From: CBDDKU01 sp965230375
GTDB taxonomy: Bacteria; Bacteroidota; Bacteroidia; Flavobacteriales_D; Cryomorphaceae
Direction of reading: 5' to 3'
Assembly (NCBI GenBank): GCA_965230375.1
Contig: CBDDKU010000006.1
Span: forward strand, 281,048-345,047
Length of the DNA stretch: 64,000 nt
In this document: positions 9,301 through 17,347 of the stretch, piece after piece
Layout of the letters: every line of letters starts with the position of its first letter
How positions within the stretch are numbered: the stretch's first letter is position 1
Position numbers and translations under genes: made by a program
The notes under the pieces: generated by a model
Database searches by the model: none
What the model was told of the DNA's origin: nothing
The model's input: the letters and a program-made list of their open reading frames with translations, nothing else

Positions 9301-11738
9301 TTGAATTCGAAATCGATGATTCCGAAATCAGTCTCAAACCACCTTCCGATTCGACGGAATACTTCGGAATAGCTCACACCATTTTGATGAATGTTCGAGA
9401 AGACGTCGAGGCAGAGATTACAGCCTCAGTCGAAGAGAAATACATGCCGCTCGGTCGTCCGGGAACTGCAAAGGCCACGATGAGTTCGGAATTGATTGAA
9501 GAGTTCTACATCGGTGAAAAAGATGCCTTATTCCTCGTCTTGTTGGATAACCCCGTTCCAATCGGGACCGTCATCAATGGTCAGGGTATGCTTGGCGTTG
9601 ATGCAGGAGGAGTTGGCATAGGCTTAATGATTCCACTGCAACAGGTAAAACTTGAAATTGCCGCCGTAGAAGTTCAAAAGGAAGGGGATGGGTTTATTGC
9701 CATTGCCGGAGAAGTGAGCTGGAATGGTAGCGTCAAGGCTCAGGTGCTGAGCTTTGATTTGGAAGCTACCAAATTGGGGATAGAAGTGGATGTGGGAGCA
9801 AAAATCGAAGGGACAGTGGGTCATGAAAAATCCTTGCCTGACCCCATCGCATTTCAAGGAATATTTAGTCCATCTGGCGATTTTGTAGCTGGAATCTCGA
9901 ATCTCCCCGAATTGGAATTCAAAGGCCTGAAACTGGTTCAAGGCGCATCCATTGTGCTAGATATGCATAGCAACGCCGGGCCTACCGCTAGCCTTGCCTT
10001 CAAAGGGGTTTTTATACCAAGTGCATCACTTGAGCTTCCAAGTCAGTTCAACAAAGCCGAAACGGATGAACCAACCTTACTAACTGCTGAAGACTTTTAC
10101 ATCGGTATGGAGGGAGTAGGTGGAACCATTTCGCTGAGTGGTACTCTTTTCGCGGTGGGCTTTAATGGCTACGTCCTTTCGGGTAAATCTGTGTCCATAA
10201 CGCTTGAAAACAACGAACTCATGGCTTTCGAAGTAGGCGGACAGCTTGATTTAGGAAGTCCGTTTCAGGGTGGTTTGGTGACAACTATCACCCATTCTGG
10301 GGAAGAGTTTAAAGCTGAGATTCACACGGAGACACCAATATTTATTCCACAACTGAAGGTGGTCTTTTCGATTTTACCCAATTCAGGGTTTACGGCAACG
10401 GCAGATGTTTATACCCTAGAATTGAATGCCAATGTGCAATCAGAAAAGATTGGGACCTTTAAAGTGGACAAACTGGCCATCAAGTCGAATGGCGACGTGA
10501 GCGTAGATGAAGTGGGACTCGAGGATGGCACGCTCGACTTTGGCTCCGGATTCCAGATTCAACAACCGAAACTCTCATTTACAATAGCTAACAAGGAGTC
10601 TTCTTTCTGGCTAGCCGGTAAAGTGATTTTACCCAAGTTGGAAGATACTTACGTAGATGGAAAGGTAGGAATGAAGCCTGGTCCGGTTTTCTTTGTTGAA
10701 GTCAATGAAGCGGCAATTACCATCGAATACGGGCCAGTGACAATGGAAGGTAAGCTCGCTTTTAGCCAGTCAGAATTCCGAGGCGAGTTTGGTGTTGGCT
10801 TCAAGAATATGTCTGCCGGAATTGATGGTTTATTGATCTTTGGAAATAAACCAACAGAAGAAGGTACAACTGCATTCAGTTACTGGTATGCAGAACTGAG
10901 TGTACCCGTGGCTATTCCTCTGGGAAGCACGGGAGTTTCCATTCTCAAGCTGGGTGGTGGTTTGGGCTTCAACTACACACCACCTATGGGCGATGTAGAC
11001 GGCTTTGCTGTTCATACGAACGCACTTTCGTTTAAGGCCCTAATGGGATTTGGAAACACACCTCAGGGAAAAGTCTTGGCGGGTGAAGTGCAGGTATCGT
11101 TTACTGTTACAGAATTTAGCCTTTACGGAAGAGTTTGGGCGCTTAACAAACGCGAGTCCTTTTTTGGTGAAGGTCAGATGACGCTGGTTTATGACCCAAC
11201 TCCGGCAGTTTTGAAAGGTTATATCGGAATGGGTGTGAAACTGCCAGATCCCGAAGGATCCTTGATGGATTTTGATGGAAAGGTCAGCTTCTTATGCAAC
11301 AACGAAGGCTTGACCATTAAGAGTGATGAGCTGGCGGGATCGGTTTTGCAGGAGATCAAAGCAGAAGGGAAAATTGATATCGACCCCACCAAAATGCACG
11401 TGAGCGGGAAGCTTTGGTATGACTTGAATAAGTCTATAGATATCACGGAACAGGAGCGCATTGAAGTCGTGCTGAATGTTTCTGCACAGGGAAATCTGGA
11501 TTTGTACTATGCCACCCAAACGATGTCGGCCGGAATAGCCTTTAATGGCAACTGGCGAGTGACTTTTGTGAACCGAATTTACGACCTGAATATTACGTCT
11601 GGTCAAATAGCTCTGGCGGCCAATGCTTATGCGAGCCCAACAGAACTTAAACTTGAAGCGAGCGCAGAAATATCCTGGGATTTCTGGATCGCATCTGGAA
11701 GTGTAAACGCCAAATTCGGATACTCCACACCCGTATGA
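3363..11738 (+). CDS. Giant exported protein: beta modules, Cys-rich repeats, long coiled coil, beta-rich C-terminus
   Basis: This 2791-residue protein has a signal peptide (cleavage near residue 22, after GYAQ). Residues about 25-270 are Ig/FnIII-like and resemble the tandem TANFOR-type modules of Bacteroidota. Two Cys-rich modules follow at about 282 and 422 with parallel spacing (CTCVSC.. and CECGPC..), then a Pro-rich linker (538-566). A module with WDYAIFE and YRWRI precedes a Glu/Lys/Ala-rich coiled coil (about 657-1580), interrupted near 851-970 and 1165-1203. After the coil, a related module has YSWNL and WRYAIWE (about 1725-1765), and an Ig-like domain follows at 1799-1925. Residues 2040-2791 are regular alternating polar/hydrophobic beta strands. 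No T9SS sorting domain, lipobox or C-terminal membrane anchor is seen. The stop overlaps the next start (ATGA), so it is translationally coupled to two further exported proteins. Function unknown; an envelope-spanning scaffold is inference. Confidence 0.85.
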   Translation: MGYKTRQLLVCLFCLFGISGYAQLDVQLNINPNISPYLYEWEGAGAQDILVTVQNPQTSQVQAIFRVWVLNGAGEEIGNSSPGDSPVVPIEPGMFTAPLAELFPISALNYEGDYETEIVQTGKLPEDNYTMCIEALQPSTLQPLSQTSCASFNVMGYQDPFNIFPPDGQEVELSVVQDMVFQWSSVVPVPNFGGIYQFSIYEVFPGQDPVEALNVNPSIVSEEIFDETQFLMPLDYAPFEPNEGGYVWNVRAVNPGGETYTEPNGQSEPSVFYVSDGTQGECTCVSCTLTGMSMFVNGQESASLQVPSNSAVSFVPQYDVVCDPDDCPVVFDGYLTATYSSQQNPDQTFQLQAGEEIVLPGSGLLYITWSGSATCDGSICTCEGTYGPVQWQVTSDEVTDPTGGTSIKDGEETGGTGEDMCECGPCSLQSLSILQDGQPLDGENLPIGTPLTINAEISASCVPESCEPLVNGYFKVGYTPQGGSWTEHVLADESSTFSIPKGVSMLIVDFVGTVYCDGQPCPCDGVNGLEIFVNPYPVTGGPPDPIPDPENPGEPPPEKVPPDSIEMACNPLIKRLDPATPIDLGMVLEEPETFPFPRAVPIHAEGIDWDYAIFECDGCEGGKSRIQYPVKDRMNWGAYRWRIISGLGSLNDPFSADSIQKAEENKQAILDEIDKLNKKRDELNDRLARGIAADTARYSQMLNEVKTAYESLKEEHEAIKDSIADLSEAEQEEYEYFQDQQDTLGIFQDSVSAIQIRIQDLEEKLSNPPSAEEEALLIVAEEKAEEWQAARDDVAAFEETILEERQAIEDNLKSLKEAERSSADAYVDASNDILAQTRAITELEESLYNTPELRAYRKARIKWNIQYNSMFGSFVSGYAPENLWEIKKESIRDKTLELALTHPDDREDEYQVIHTELMSFVPLPGQACVVHSENETCGLFASELVSATFDYDTAMSNLNNSASFLDPATRAALAEARAQLESSESALVTLRSNAAQASIAYNAAAEESIQLLRDLEEQKIQKIATMDQKAEEAGAAEANYQTAKGERQANFEANKLGWELALAEERNRESVFHSNISAQVDSIVSIQARLDLMRTELRKLVFEEEALQDQLDKLENSISNLERILEALKEEPEKIEEELEELANRLKDLEEELKKAEEHLAKVSQPKRFASGPEVYYIPPPLEEVFKVNGKMPTFQEYISKVDSAKAELQIAQNNKRSIQNYLVSVTDQVAWELLGYKNNENRIAELEERISELDQEIAQAQGELALEEMDDHADLQQKYDEAKAKQKEAEDKAEECEESDSEQKQKVEDLIERRDQAKQELDEKKEELATARSQKQYQEDLFRNSSNTLRERSGKVQEMRSEIVALEQELGRLQNEKTIAKAQDEEGLGDDVTGEDALESELESAETELAGLESSLASIESSQQSNALALKNATKSVFEADSLMVIARDEYLALEDSLEAAYEELKEGANCSNHWATVAKEWERKAEKIKKAIDSQTQATSDKIQEDEGVSELNKQKEEAEAQLKEIQEALAKNESSVSDILSEKAQRIEKADAELKAAKEKLEEAEKALRDWLVKEFESVTFDVEIELIGDDEIVDKWRSNDGEVKLIRKLRYSGSRIPKLQNKYAKGSIPELTTNAICQVTLDKLIGGMPDKLIPPTPLGPEPRTIALVYENGKPIWPEWPVIPQDEKRFLQKDVLLLASFFTPDFDELQYYCSSNMDCPAHPPTIDGIMDVGSYSWNLEGRQINKSTNWRYAIWETAEVNKPLKEKKQELKSYFDGNLIVGDNPVEQISKYNVVPGVLIEVPDTLFGVPDTTVELLGRVVRGDHKGLPAEEVEFEARLIAGSSTGYGFDGDSLKTDDTDNLGYAKLDFDFGDGFAKFEVDVRWKRGGQVIESDKIILIAPVSIDIHKVGPGPPELAWITAAQAVDKGSADVKGLASGLPDCVYDGETELTEDCQRQMRCVAGLLDYYYGFVNEKVVEFEIDDSEISLKPPSDSTEYFGIAHTILMNVREDVEAEITASVEEKYMPLGRPGTAKATMSSELIEEFYIGEKDALFLVLLDNPVPIGTVINGQGMLGVDAGGVGIGLMIPLQQVKLEIAAVEVQKEGDGFIAIAGEVSWNGSVKAQVLSFDLEATKLGIEVDVGAKIEGTVGHEKSLPDPIAFQGIFSPSGDFVAGISNLPELEFKGLKLVQGASIVLDMHSNAGPTASLAFKGVFIPSASLELPSQFNKAETDEPTLLTAEDFYIGMEGVGGTISLSGTLFAVGFNGYVLSGKSVSITLENNELMAFEVGGQLDLGSPFQGGLVTTITHSGEEFKAEIHTETPIFIPQLKVVFSILPNSGFTATADVYTLELNANVQSEKIGTFKVDKLAIKSNGDVSVDEVGLEDGTLDFGSGFQIQQPKLSFTIANKESSFWLAGKVILPKLEDTYVDGKVGMKPGPVFFVEVNEAAITIEYGPVTMEGKLAFSQSEFRGEFGVGFKNMSAGIDGLLIFGNKPTEEGTTAFSYWYAELSVPVAIPLGSTGVSILKLGGGLGFNYTPPMGDVDGFAVHTNALSFKALMGFGNTPQGKVLAGEVQVSFTVTEFSLYGRVWALNKRESFFGEGQMTLVYDPTPAVLKGYIGMGVKLPDPEGSLMDFDGKVSFLCNNEGLTIKSDELAGSVLQEIKAEGKIDIDPTKMHVSGKLWYDLNKSIDITEQERIEVVLNVSAQGNLDLYYATQTMSAGIAFNGNWRVTFVNRIYDLNITSGQIALAANAYASPTELKLEASAEISWDFWIASGSVNAKFGYSTPV

Positions 11739-13714
11739 AAATCTGGATAAGCTACATATTGACCTTTTTGACCATTTCGGTTGCAGCACAAGAACCACTC
11801 TACGTTCATATGAATGAAGATGGTATTCACCTGCGCTGGCAGGGCAAATATGATGCTCGAAATGATGGTTATAAAGTATACAGGCAACAAGAAGGTGCGC
11901 TATGGGAGCTGATTACACCCGAGTTGCTAGTGCTTCCGGAGTCTACGCAGGAAGCGAGAAATAGATCGGGAATTAAAAGTGAGCTGCTCTATGCTCTGCT
12001 GGGTAAAACTGGCGGGCCGATCACGCCAACTGAGCTGGAAGAAGCCGCAACGGATTCTCGATTGTTTGAATCGACCTGCATTGCAAATACTGAGCTGGCC
12101 TGGATGCTTGCCGAACGATTTACCGATAAGACAGCCCAGCAGGGTGTTGGTTACACATACAAGGTAGTATGGGTGGACGGAAACAAAGAAACAGATTGGG
12201 TGGAGAGTAAAATGGCCACATATTCCGTTCAACGAGTTCCAAGTCCCGGTGAAGTCAACATGGTTGAAGGCGATGGTCAAATTAGCTTGGACTTAGAACC
12301 CAATCCAAAAGACCTAAAAGCCGGAGATGCGATTACCTGGAATGTGTATCGAAGCTCAAGTCCCAATGGACCATTTGAAAAGTTGAATTATGAAAACAGC
12401 TTACCGCTCTCTGTGAGTCAGAATGGTGCTTCTGCCCAACCCAAGTTGGCACATCTCGATCGATTTTTAACGAATGGTGAGACGTACTACTATCGGGTGA
12501 AACTGGTGAATGTTGCAGGTGTTGAGAGCGATTTTTCTAGAGTTTATCAGGCGGTACCAAAGGCTGGTACTTCGGTATTCGCTATCAAGGGTTTTAAGGC
12601 TGAAGTTCTTGCCAGTACGGCGATTTTCAATTGGGAAATAACCAGAGCAAATGCCCTTTACGAAATCTATGCAAGGCCAGCGAATCTAAATGAGTATAGA
12701 CGTGTTCAGCGGGGAATTACCGCTTTGGGAGCTATGCAATGGATCGATATTGATTTTCAGCCTGGCCCGAGTATAGATTACTTCATGAAAGCTACTTTGG
12801 ACAACTCAACAGTTTTTTCCGATACGTTGACTCTTATGGCTCAAGACTACCTTCCGCCAAAGACCCCCGTGAATGTTGAAGCTCGCCTTATCGATAGTCT
12901 GGTCGTCGAGATTTCATGGGAAACGTTGAACGAAAGTGATCTTCTGGGTTATGAAATTGAGCGTCTAACGGAGAATACTTCGAGAGCTGGGTTGAAGATC
13001 AACTCGGGATATTTTCAGGAAAATAGATTTCTCGATACCCTCGATTCACCAACTAACCGAGTCTTTTACTATCGGGTCTTTGCATTGGATCAATCTTACC
13101 AATCTTCTGAAGGATCCGACTTGGCCAGAGTCGTATTACCCGATTTACGGCCTCCGCAAACCCCGCAGTTTTGGAACTTGAAATATCGGAATGACTCCCT
13201 GCACATGCGCTGGAGTGCGGTTCCAGACTCAGACTTCAAATCGTTCTTGGTCTACAGCATACGCTCAGAGGGCGAAACCCAAGCTAACTTGTTAACCGAG
13301 TCGAAGCAAACTGAATGGAAAATTGCCTATTCTGACACAGGAAGAGTAGGGGTGTTTGTACAAGCTTCAGATACATCGGGAAATGTGAGCTCACCGAGTG
13401 ACACCTTATTTGTTCGAGTGAAACCAGCTCCCCCAAGAGCCCCGGATATTGTTTCTGTTCAGAAAGAAGGTAAGGGATTGAAAATCGATTGGGAACAATC
13501 CGACTCAAATCAAATTCATCGTCTACTGCTCGCCCGAATTGATCCTGTCAGTGGCAAACGTCTCGACGTTTGGCAGGGTGGACCGGAAGTCGGTTCTTTT
13601 TCTGATTTATATGCAGACCCAGACAAATCGTGGCGATATGAATTGTACACCTACGACAAGGAGTGGATTGAGGGTGAATCGAGCTATTTCTTGTATGAAC
13701 CACCTGAGAAATGA
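11735..13714 (+). CDS. Exported fibronectin type III-like repeat protein
   Basis: This 659-residue protein begins with a signal peptide (cleavage after SVAAQ, about residue 19). It is made of consecutive FnIII-like domains: each has paired strand motifs such as LRWQGKYD..GYKVYR, WNVYRSS..YYYRVKLVN, ISWETLN..GYEIER..YYRVFALD and MRWSAVP..FLVYS. About five to six such domains fill the chain after an irregular first 150 residues. No enzyme motif, T9SS sorting domain or membrane anchor is visible. Its ATG overlaps the stop of the giant gene, and its own TGA overlaps the next ATG, so all three products are likely made in linked amounts. A role as bridging or binding partner of the giant protein or the barrel is inferred from this coupling. 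Confidence 0.85.
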   Translation: MKIWISYILTFLTISVAAQEPLYVHMNEDGIHLRWQGKYDARNDGYKVYRQQEGALWELITPELLVLPESTQEARNRSGIKSELLYALLGKTGGPITPTELEEAATDSRLFESTCIANTELAWMLAERFTDKTAQQGVGYTYKVVWVDGNKETDWVESKMATYSVQRVPSPGEVNMVEGDGQISLDLEPNPKDLKAGDAITWNVYRSSSPNGPFEKLNYENSLPLSVSQNGASAQPKLAHLDRFLTNGETYYYRVKLVNVAGVESDFSRVYQAVPKAGTSVFAIKGFKAEVLASTAIFNWEITRANALYEIYARPANLNEYRRVQRGITALGAMQWIDIDFQPGPSIDYFMKATLDNSTVFSDTLTLMAQDYLPPKTPVNVEARLIDSLVVEISWETLNESDLLGYEIERLTENTSRAGLKINSGYFQENRFLDTLDSPTNRVFYYRVFALDQSYQSSEGSDLARVVLPDLRPPQTPQFWNLKYRNDSLHMRWSAVPDSDFKSFLVYSIRSEGETQANLLTESKQTEWKIAYSDTGRVGVFVQASDTSGNVSSPSDTLFVRVKPAPPRAPDIVSVQKEGKGLKIDWEQSDSNQIHRLLLARIDPVSGKRLDVWQGGPEVGSFSDLYADPDKSWRYELYTYDKEWIEGESSYFLYEPPEK

Positions 13715-15369
13715 TCAATTTAAAGCGTCTTGGTCTTGGACTGGTCTGCGCACTGGTTGTAGTCCGTGTGAGCGGACAAGACGCTTCCGAATCTGATCCT
13801 GAACTTAAACTAAGTGGAACCCTCCGAGCGGATTTCGGTTATTTTGAGAGCTCGAGAAATCCGAACCGAATGCCGAACAATACTTTTGTCATCGCCGGAA
13901 ACCCTCGATTGACATATGGTGAATGGGATATTCCAATTGATTTCCAGATTGGTAATTATGCCAATCGATTAACTCAGCCATTCAATAAAATAGGTGCAAG
14001 CCCATCATACAAGTGGGCAAAGTTGCACTTGGGATATCGGCAATTGAGTTTTTCACCTTTTACTTATCACAATCACCTGCTATTGGGCGGGGGAATTGAA
14101 TTGACCCCAGGAAAGCTTAGGCTAACTGCCCTATATGGTGAGCTCAAGCGGGCGAGTGAAGGAGGGCTCTTTGATGATGATACGCGGTTCGCACCACCTG
14201 CCTTTAGAAGAATGGCCGTACTCACTAAGCTCGGTTTTGGAAGTGAAGAGCGATTTGTAGACTTTATATTCATCAAAGGTTGGGACGAAGAATCGCAAGC
14301 TAGCATGGTTAAAGATTCTTTGGGTGTTTACCCCGAAGAAAACGTCGTAATGGGAATTCATATTGATCAAACAATAGCTGAAAAATTAAACATCACAATT
14401 AGTGGAGCTTTGAGTGCTTATACTCAGGACACGCGAAGCCCATTGGTAGATACAGAACCATATTTTGGACAAAACATAGTTGATGGAATATTCGAACCTA
14501 AGATCTCGAGTCAATACCTCACGGCGTTTCTGGCATCGGCGGAATACCGGAGCAGCCTATGGCAGGTGAATGGAGAGTATCGGATGGTTCAACCCGGATT
14601 TCAAAGTATGGGGGCTTATTTCAATCAGAGCGATATTCAGCGAATAGGTTTTGGGGGAAACGTAAGACTTTTGGATAAACGACTTCGTGTTAATGCAAAC
14701 TGGAGACAAGAAAACAACAACGTTTTCGAGACCAAGCTCTCCGAGAACAAACGTCAGTTTATTAATGCCCAGGCAGAGTGGACTCAGAAGCGATCTTGGA
14801 CGGCCAGTTTAAACGGGTCTTTTTTCTCTTCCAAACAAAACTCAACGGTAGATTCGCTGAGCGGTTTGTTCGATTTTCAGCAAAATACGCTTCAGGGAAC
14901 CGCCAGGTTTAATAAGCTGAGAGCCACAGGCGAAAACCACTATTCAATTCAGTTGCTAGCTATGCAAAGAAGAGATTTAGTTTTTGATCAAACGCCTTAC
15001 TCCAACCTTACTTTTCGAGGATCATACACGGTTCCGTTGGGAAAGAAAAATTTGTGGTCGGTCGTTCCCGAATTGGGCGTGAGCAGGTTTGTGATTATAG
15101 AGACCATTACTACTTGGCGAATAAATCCAGGTGCCCGATTGAACTACAGAAGCAAGAATAAAAAGTTCAGTGGAAATTTTTCCGCATTTCCCAATTTTGA
15201 AATTGCCGATGCGCGTGACGATCAGCTTGTCTGGCGCACTTCACTCTCAATGGCCTATCAACTGAAAAAGAGACATAGGTTCTCTCTGAGAGCTGATCAC
15301 ACAGTGAGTTCTGGTGGATACTCGTACAGTGAGTTTAGAGCGAGAGTTGGGTACAACTATCGTTTCTAG
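13711..15369 (+). CDS. Outer-membrane beta-barrel protein of the giant-protein operon
   Basis: This 552-residue protein has a signal peptide (cleavage after VRVSGQ, about residue 23). It then consists of alternating-residue amphipathic strands with Tyr/Trp/Phe girdles, for example LSGTLRADFGYF near the start. It ends in RARVGYNYRF, a C-terminal aromatic-rich strand finishing in Phe, as the BAM machinery recognises. No plug or TonB box is seen, so it is not an obvious SusC/TonB receptor. It is the third gene of a run with ATGA overlaps on both junctions. It could anchor or export the giant and FnIII proteins at the outer membrane; that is inference. Family not recognised. Confidence 0.8.
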   Translation: MINLKRLGLGLVCALVVVRVSGQDASESDPELKLSGTLRADFGYFESSRNPNRMPNNTFVIAGNPRLTYGEWDIPIDFQIGNYANRLTQPFNKIGASPSYKWAKLHLGYRQLSFSPFTYHNHLLLGGGIELTPGKLRLTALYGELKRASEGGLFDDDTRFAPPAFRRMAVLTKLGFGSEERFVDFIFIKGWDEESQASMVKDSLGVYPEENVVMGIHIDQTIAEKLNITISGALSAYTQDTRSPLVDTEPYFGQNIVDGIFEPKISSQYLTAFLASAEYRSSLWQVNGEYRMVQPGFQSMGAYFNQSDIQRIGFGGNVRLLDKRLRVNANWRQENNNVFETKLSENKRQFINAQAEWTQKRSWTASLNGSFFSSKQNSTVDSLSGLFDFQQNTLQGTARFNKLRATGENHYSIQLLAMQRRDLVFDQTPYSNLTFRGSYTVPLGKKNLWSVVPELGVSRFVIIETITTWRINPGARLNYRSKNKKFSGNFSAFPNFEIADARDDQLVWRTSLSMAYQLKKRHRFSLRADHTVSSGGYSYSEFRARVGYNYRF

Positions 15370-15480
15370 TAGTGGTAAAGTGACGATGTTAATCTTTATG
15401 AAGTCTACTGGCAAATAGTCGGAGAATATAATTTGTTGAAGAATCTCTACCTTATATGGATAAACCAAAACCACACCCTA

Positions 15481-15882
15481 ATGAAATCACCCATCAAGAA
15501 TCCGTGGATATTATTTCTTGCAATTGCTTTTGCGTTGGCTGGCTGTTCTGAAGAAAACAAATCAAGCACTCAAAAGAGCGATAGCGCCTTTATTGTCCTG
15601 AAATTCAAAGCTCAGCATGGAAAAAGCGATCAAGCTATTTCTGCCATGCTTTCGATGCTTGAAGAAGTTAAGAAAGAGCCCCATTTTGTTGACATTCATG
15701 TACACATTGATCCAAATGATCCATCCAATCTTCTGTTTTACGAAGAGTGGGAAGACCTTGATTATTACAAGGGCGACCATATGAATACACAACACCTTCA
15801 AGCCTTTATGACATCTTCAAGAGATTTCTTGATGGGCCCACCTGAAATCACCTATTGGAGCTTAGAAAAGGTGATTGAATGA
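15481..15882 (+). CDS. Lipoprotein with antibiotic-biosynthesis-monooxygenase (ABM)-like domain
   Basis: The 133-residue product starts with a lipoprotein signal (lipobox ALAGC, Cys near residue 21). An in-frame ATG at 15433 would add 16 residues upstream of the signal and is not preferred. The mature part looks like the small ferredoxin-like ABM dimer fold: an opening strand FIVLKFKAQHGKSDQ, a helix, a strand with VDIHVHID, then LLFYEEWEDLDYY and HLQAF. ABM proteins include quinol monooxygenases and heme-degrading enzymes, but many have no known activity. Being tethered to the envelope by lipid is uncommon for the fold. It is a single gene between the giant operon and an AraC-type regulator. 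Confidence 0.75.
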   Translation: MKSPIKNPWILFLAIAFALAGCSEENKSSTQKSDSAFIVLKFKAQHGKSDQAISAMLSMLEEVKKEPHFVDIHVHIDPNDPSNLLFYEEWEDLDYYKGDHMNTQHLQAFMTSSRDFLMGPPEITYWSLEKVIE

Positions 15883-15978
15883 GCTTTCCTAGACCTAAGC
15901 AAATTGGTTGTACCTTCCTATTCTTGTTAGAAAGTCAGATTGTTGATATGTCGGCTCTGATAATTAGGTAGAATAAAC

Positions 15979-17124
15979 ATGTATGAATTTCTTCAATACG
16001 CAGGAGTAATTGCTGGGATTTTAGTCATCCTTGTTTTACTCTTTTATCCTCAGCGTCACAACAGTGCGAACTGGCTATTAGGACTGTCAATTCTCTCACT
16101 TTGGTATGCCATGATCATGGCTATCCTATACGAGACCAATTATATATTGGTATACCCGCATTTTTCCAGAACGGGAAATTTCTTTGCCTTTTTCACGATT
16201 CCTTTCTTCTACCTTTTTACGCGTTTCATCTTCTACCGCGACAAGAAGATTAAGCGATACGATTGGATCTTGTTTTTGCCAGCCCTGTTCTATCTGATCG
16301 ACTTCTTTCCATACTTTTTGATCAGTGCTGAAGAAAAACTCGAGATTATTCGGGCTGAGCAAATGAATCTAGGGCATTTTGCTTTTTCAGAAGGATGGCT
16401 CACTTCAGCCTGGTTTCAATTTTACGCCAGACAGTTTTGGTCGCTTTTAATATTGCTTTTGACTTTTAGATTGGTTTGGATAAACAGAGTGATCTTCCAT
16501 AGAAGCTTAAAGGGGGCAAACCGTGATATTCTCATTTTGATTATGGCCATTGGAGTGTTCTATGCGGTTTCTTTCATACCTGGGTTTATGAAGCTTTTTA
16601 AAGCAGGTTCCGTGTACAATATCAAATTCCAGAATACGACCATAGCCCTGACCCATATTTTGCTCGGACTATTCTTGGCGTTTCACCCTAAGTATTGGTA
16701 CGGGTTCTTCTGGGAGAATGAATTGGTGAAATCCCCGGTCAAAGAATCAGAAGGGAAGGAGAATACAGATCCTCGTGGGCTGAATGATACGTTCGTTCAA
16801 TTGGAAGATTTCATGAAATCAAACAAACCCTTTTTGAATTCGGGGTATACCATCAATGATCTGAGCAACGATTCGGGCATTCCGGTCTATAAAATTTCCC
16901 CAGCCGTTAACTCGGGTTTTAATACCAATTTCAATCAGTGGCTCAATTATCACCGAGTGAAAGAATTTGAAGAATTGGTAAAAAAGGGCGAAACACATCA
17001 ACTCACCCTCGATGCTCTTTCGGGGAAATGCGGTTTTTCAAATCGTTCTTCATTCAACGCGGCCTTCAAAAGATTCAACGGCCAAACCCCTAGCGCGTTT
17101 ATAAAATCCCAAAATGGGGCATAA
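15979..17124 (+). CDS. Membrane-bound AraC-family transcriptional regulator
   Basis: The 381-residue protein has seven predicted membrane helices in residues 1-240 and a C-terminal AraC-type DNA-binding domain with two helix-turn-helix motifs. The last 100 residues contain YTINDLSNDSGIPVYKIS and the second HTH CGFSNRSSFNAAFKR, followed by the family signature FNGQTPSAF. Membrane-embedded AraC regulators are common in Bacteroidota and are thought to sense envelope or extracellular signals directly. No neighbouring target is obvious; the T9SS genes downstream are the nearest candidates. The membrane part has no recognisable ligand-binding motif. Confidence 0.88.
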   Translation: MYEFLQYAGVIAGILVILVLLFYPQRHNSANWLLGLSILSLWYAMIMAILYETNYILVYPHFSRTGNFFAFFTIPFFYLFTRFIFYRDKKIKRYDWILFLPALFYLIDFFPYFLISAEEKLEIIRAEQMNLGHFAFSEGWLTSAWFQFYARQFWSLLILLLTFRLVWINRVIFHRSLKGANRDILILIMAIGVFYAVSFIPGFMKLFKAGSVYNIKFQNTTIALTHILLGLFLAFHPKYWYGFFWENELVKSPVKESEGKENTDPRGLNDTFVQLEDFMKSNKPFLNSGYTINDLSNDSGIPVYKISPAVNSGFNTNFNQWLNYHRVKEFEELVKKGETHQLTLDALSGKCGFSNRSSFNAAFKRFNGQTPSAFIKSQNGA

Positions 17125-17347
17125 AACCCTTTAAAATTTGTGTGGATTTAGTGAATCCAAACACCTGTAGGTGTGAATTAACGTGACTTGCAGTATCTGT
17201 GGGATAAATTCGCTGCGCTTTTAAGAGTTGGTTTTTAGTGGGGTGTTTGTCGTGATTTTCGAGTGGCTTTTTTCAAAGCGGATGAAACAAGGGGTCAGGC
17301 AAACACTCCAAAATGCCTTCCAAAATCAGATTAAATATTTAACCCTA

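Noticed and set aside
11292..11798. 168-codon minus-strand open frame across the end of the giant gene
   Set aside because: It overlaps two strong plus-strand genes and their coupling junction; no domain is seen.
15433..15480. Upstream start for the ABM lipoprotein
   Set aside because: It places extra residues before the lipoprotein signal; the ATG at 15481 fits better.
17228..17347. Upstream start for the T9SS PPC-repeat protein
   Set aside because: It would put 40 residues before a normal signal peptide; the ATG at 17348 gives a standard N-terminus.
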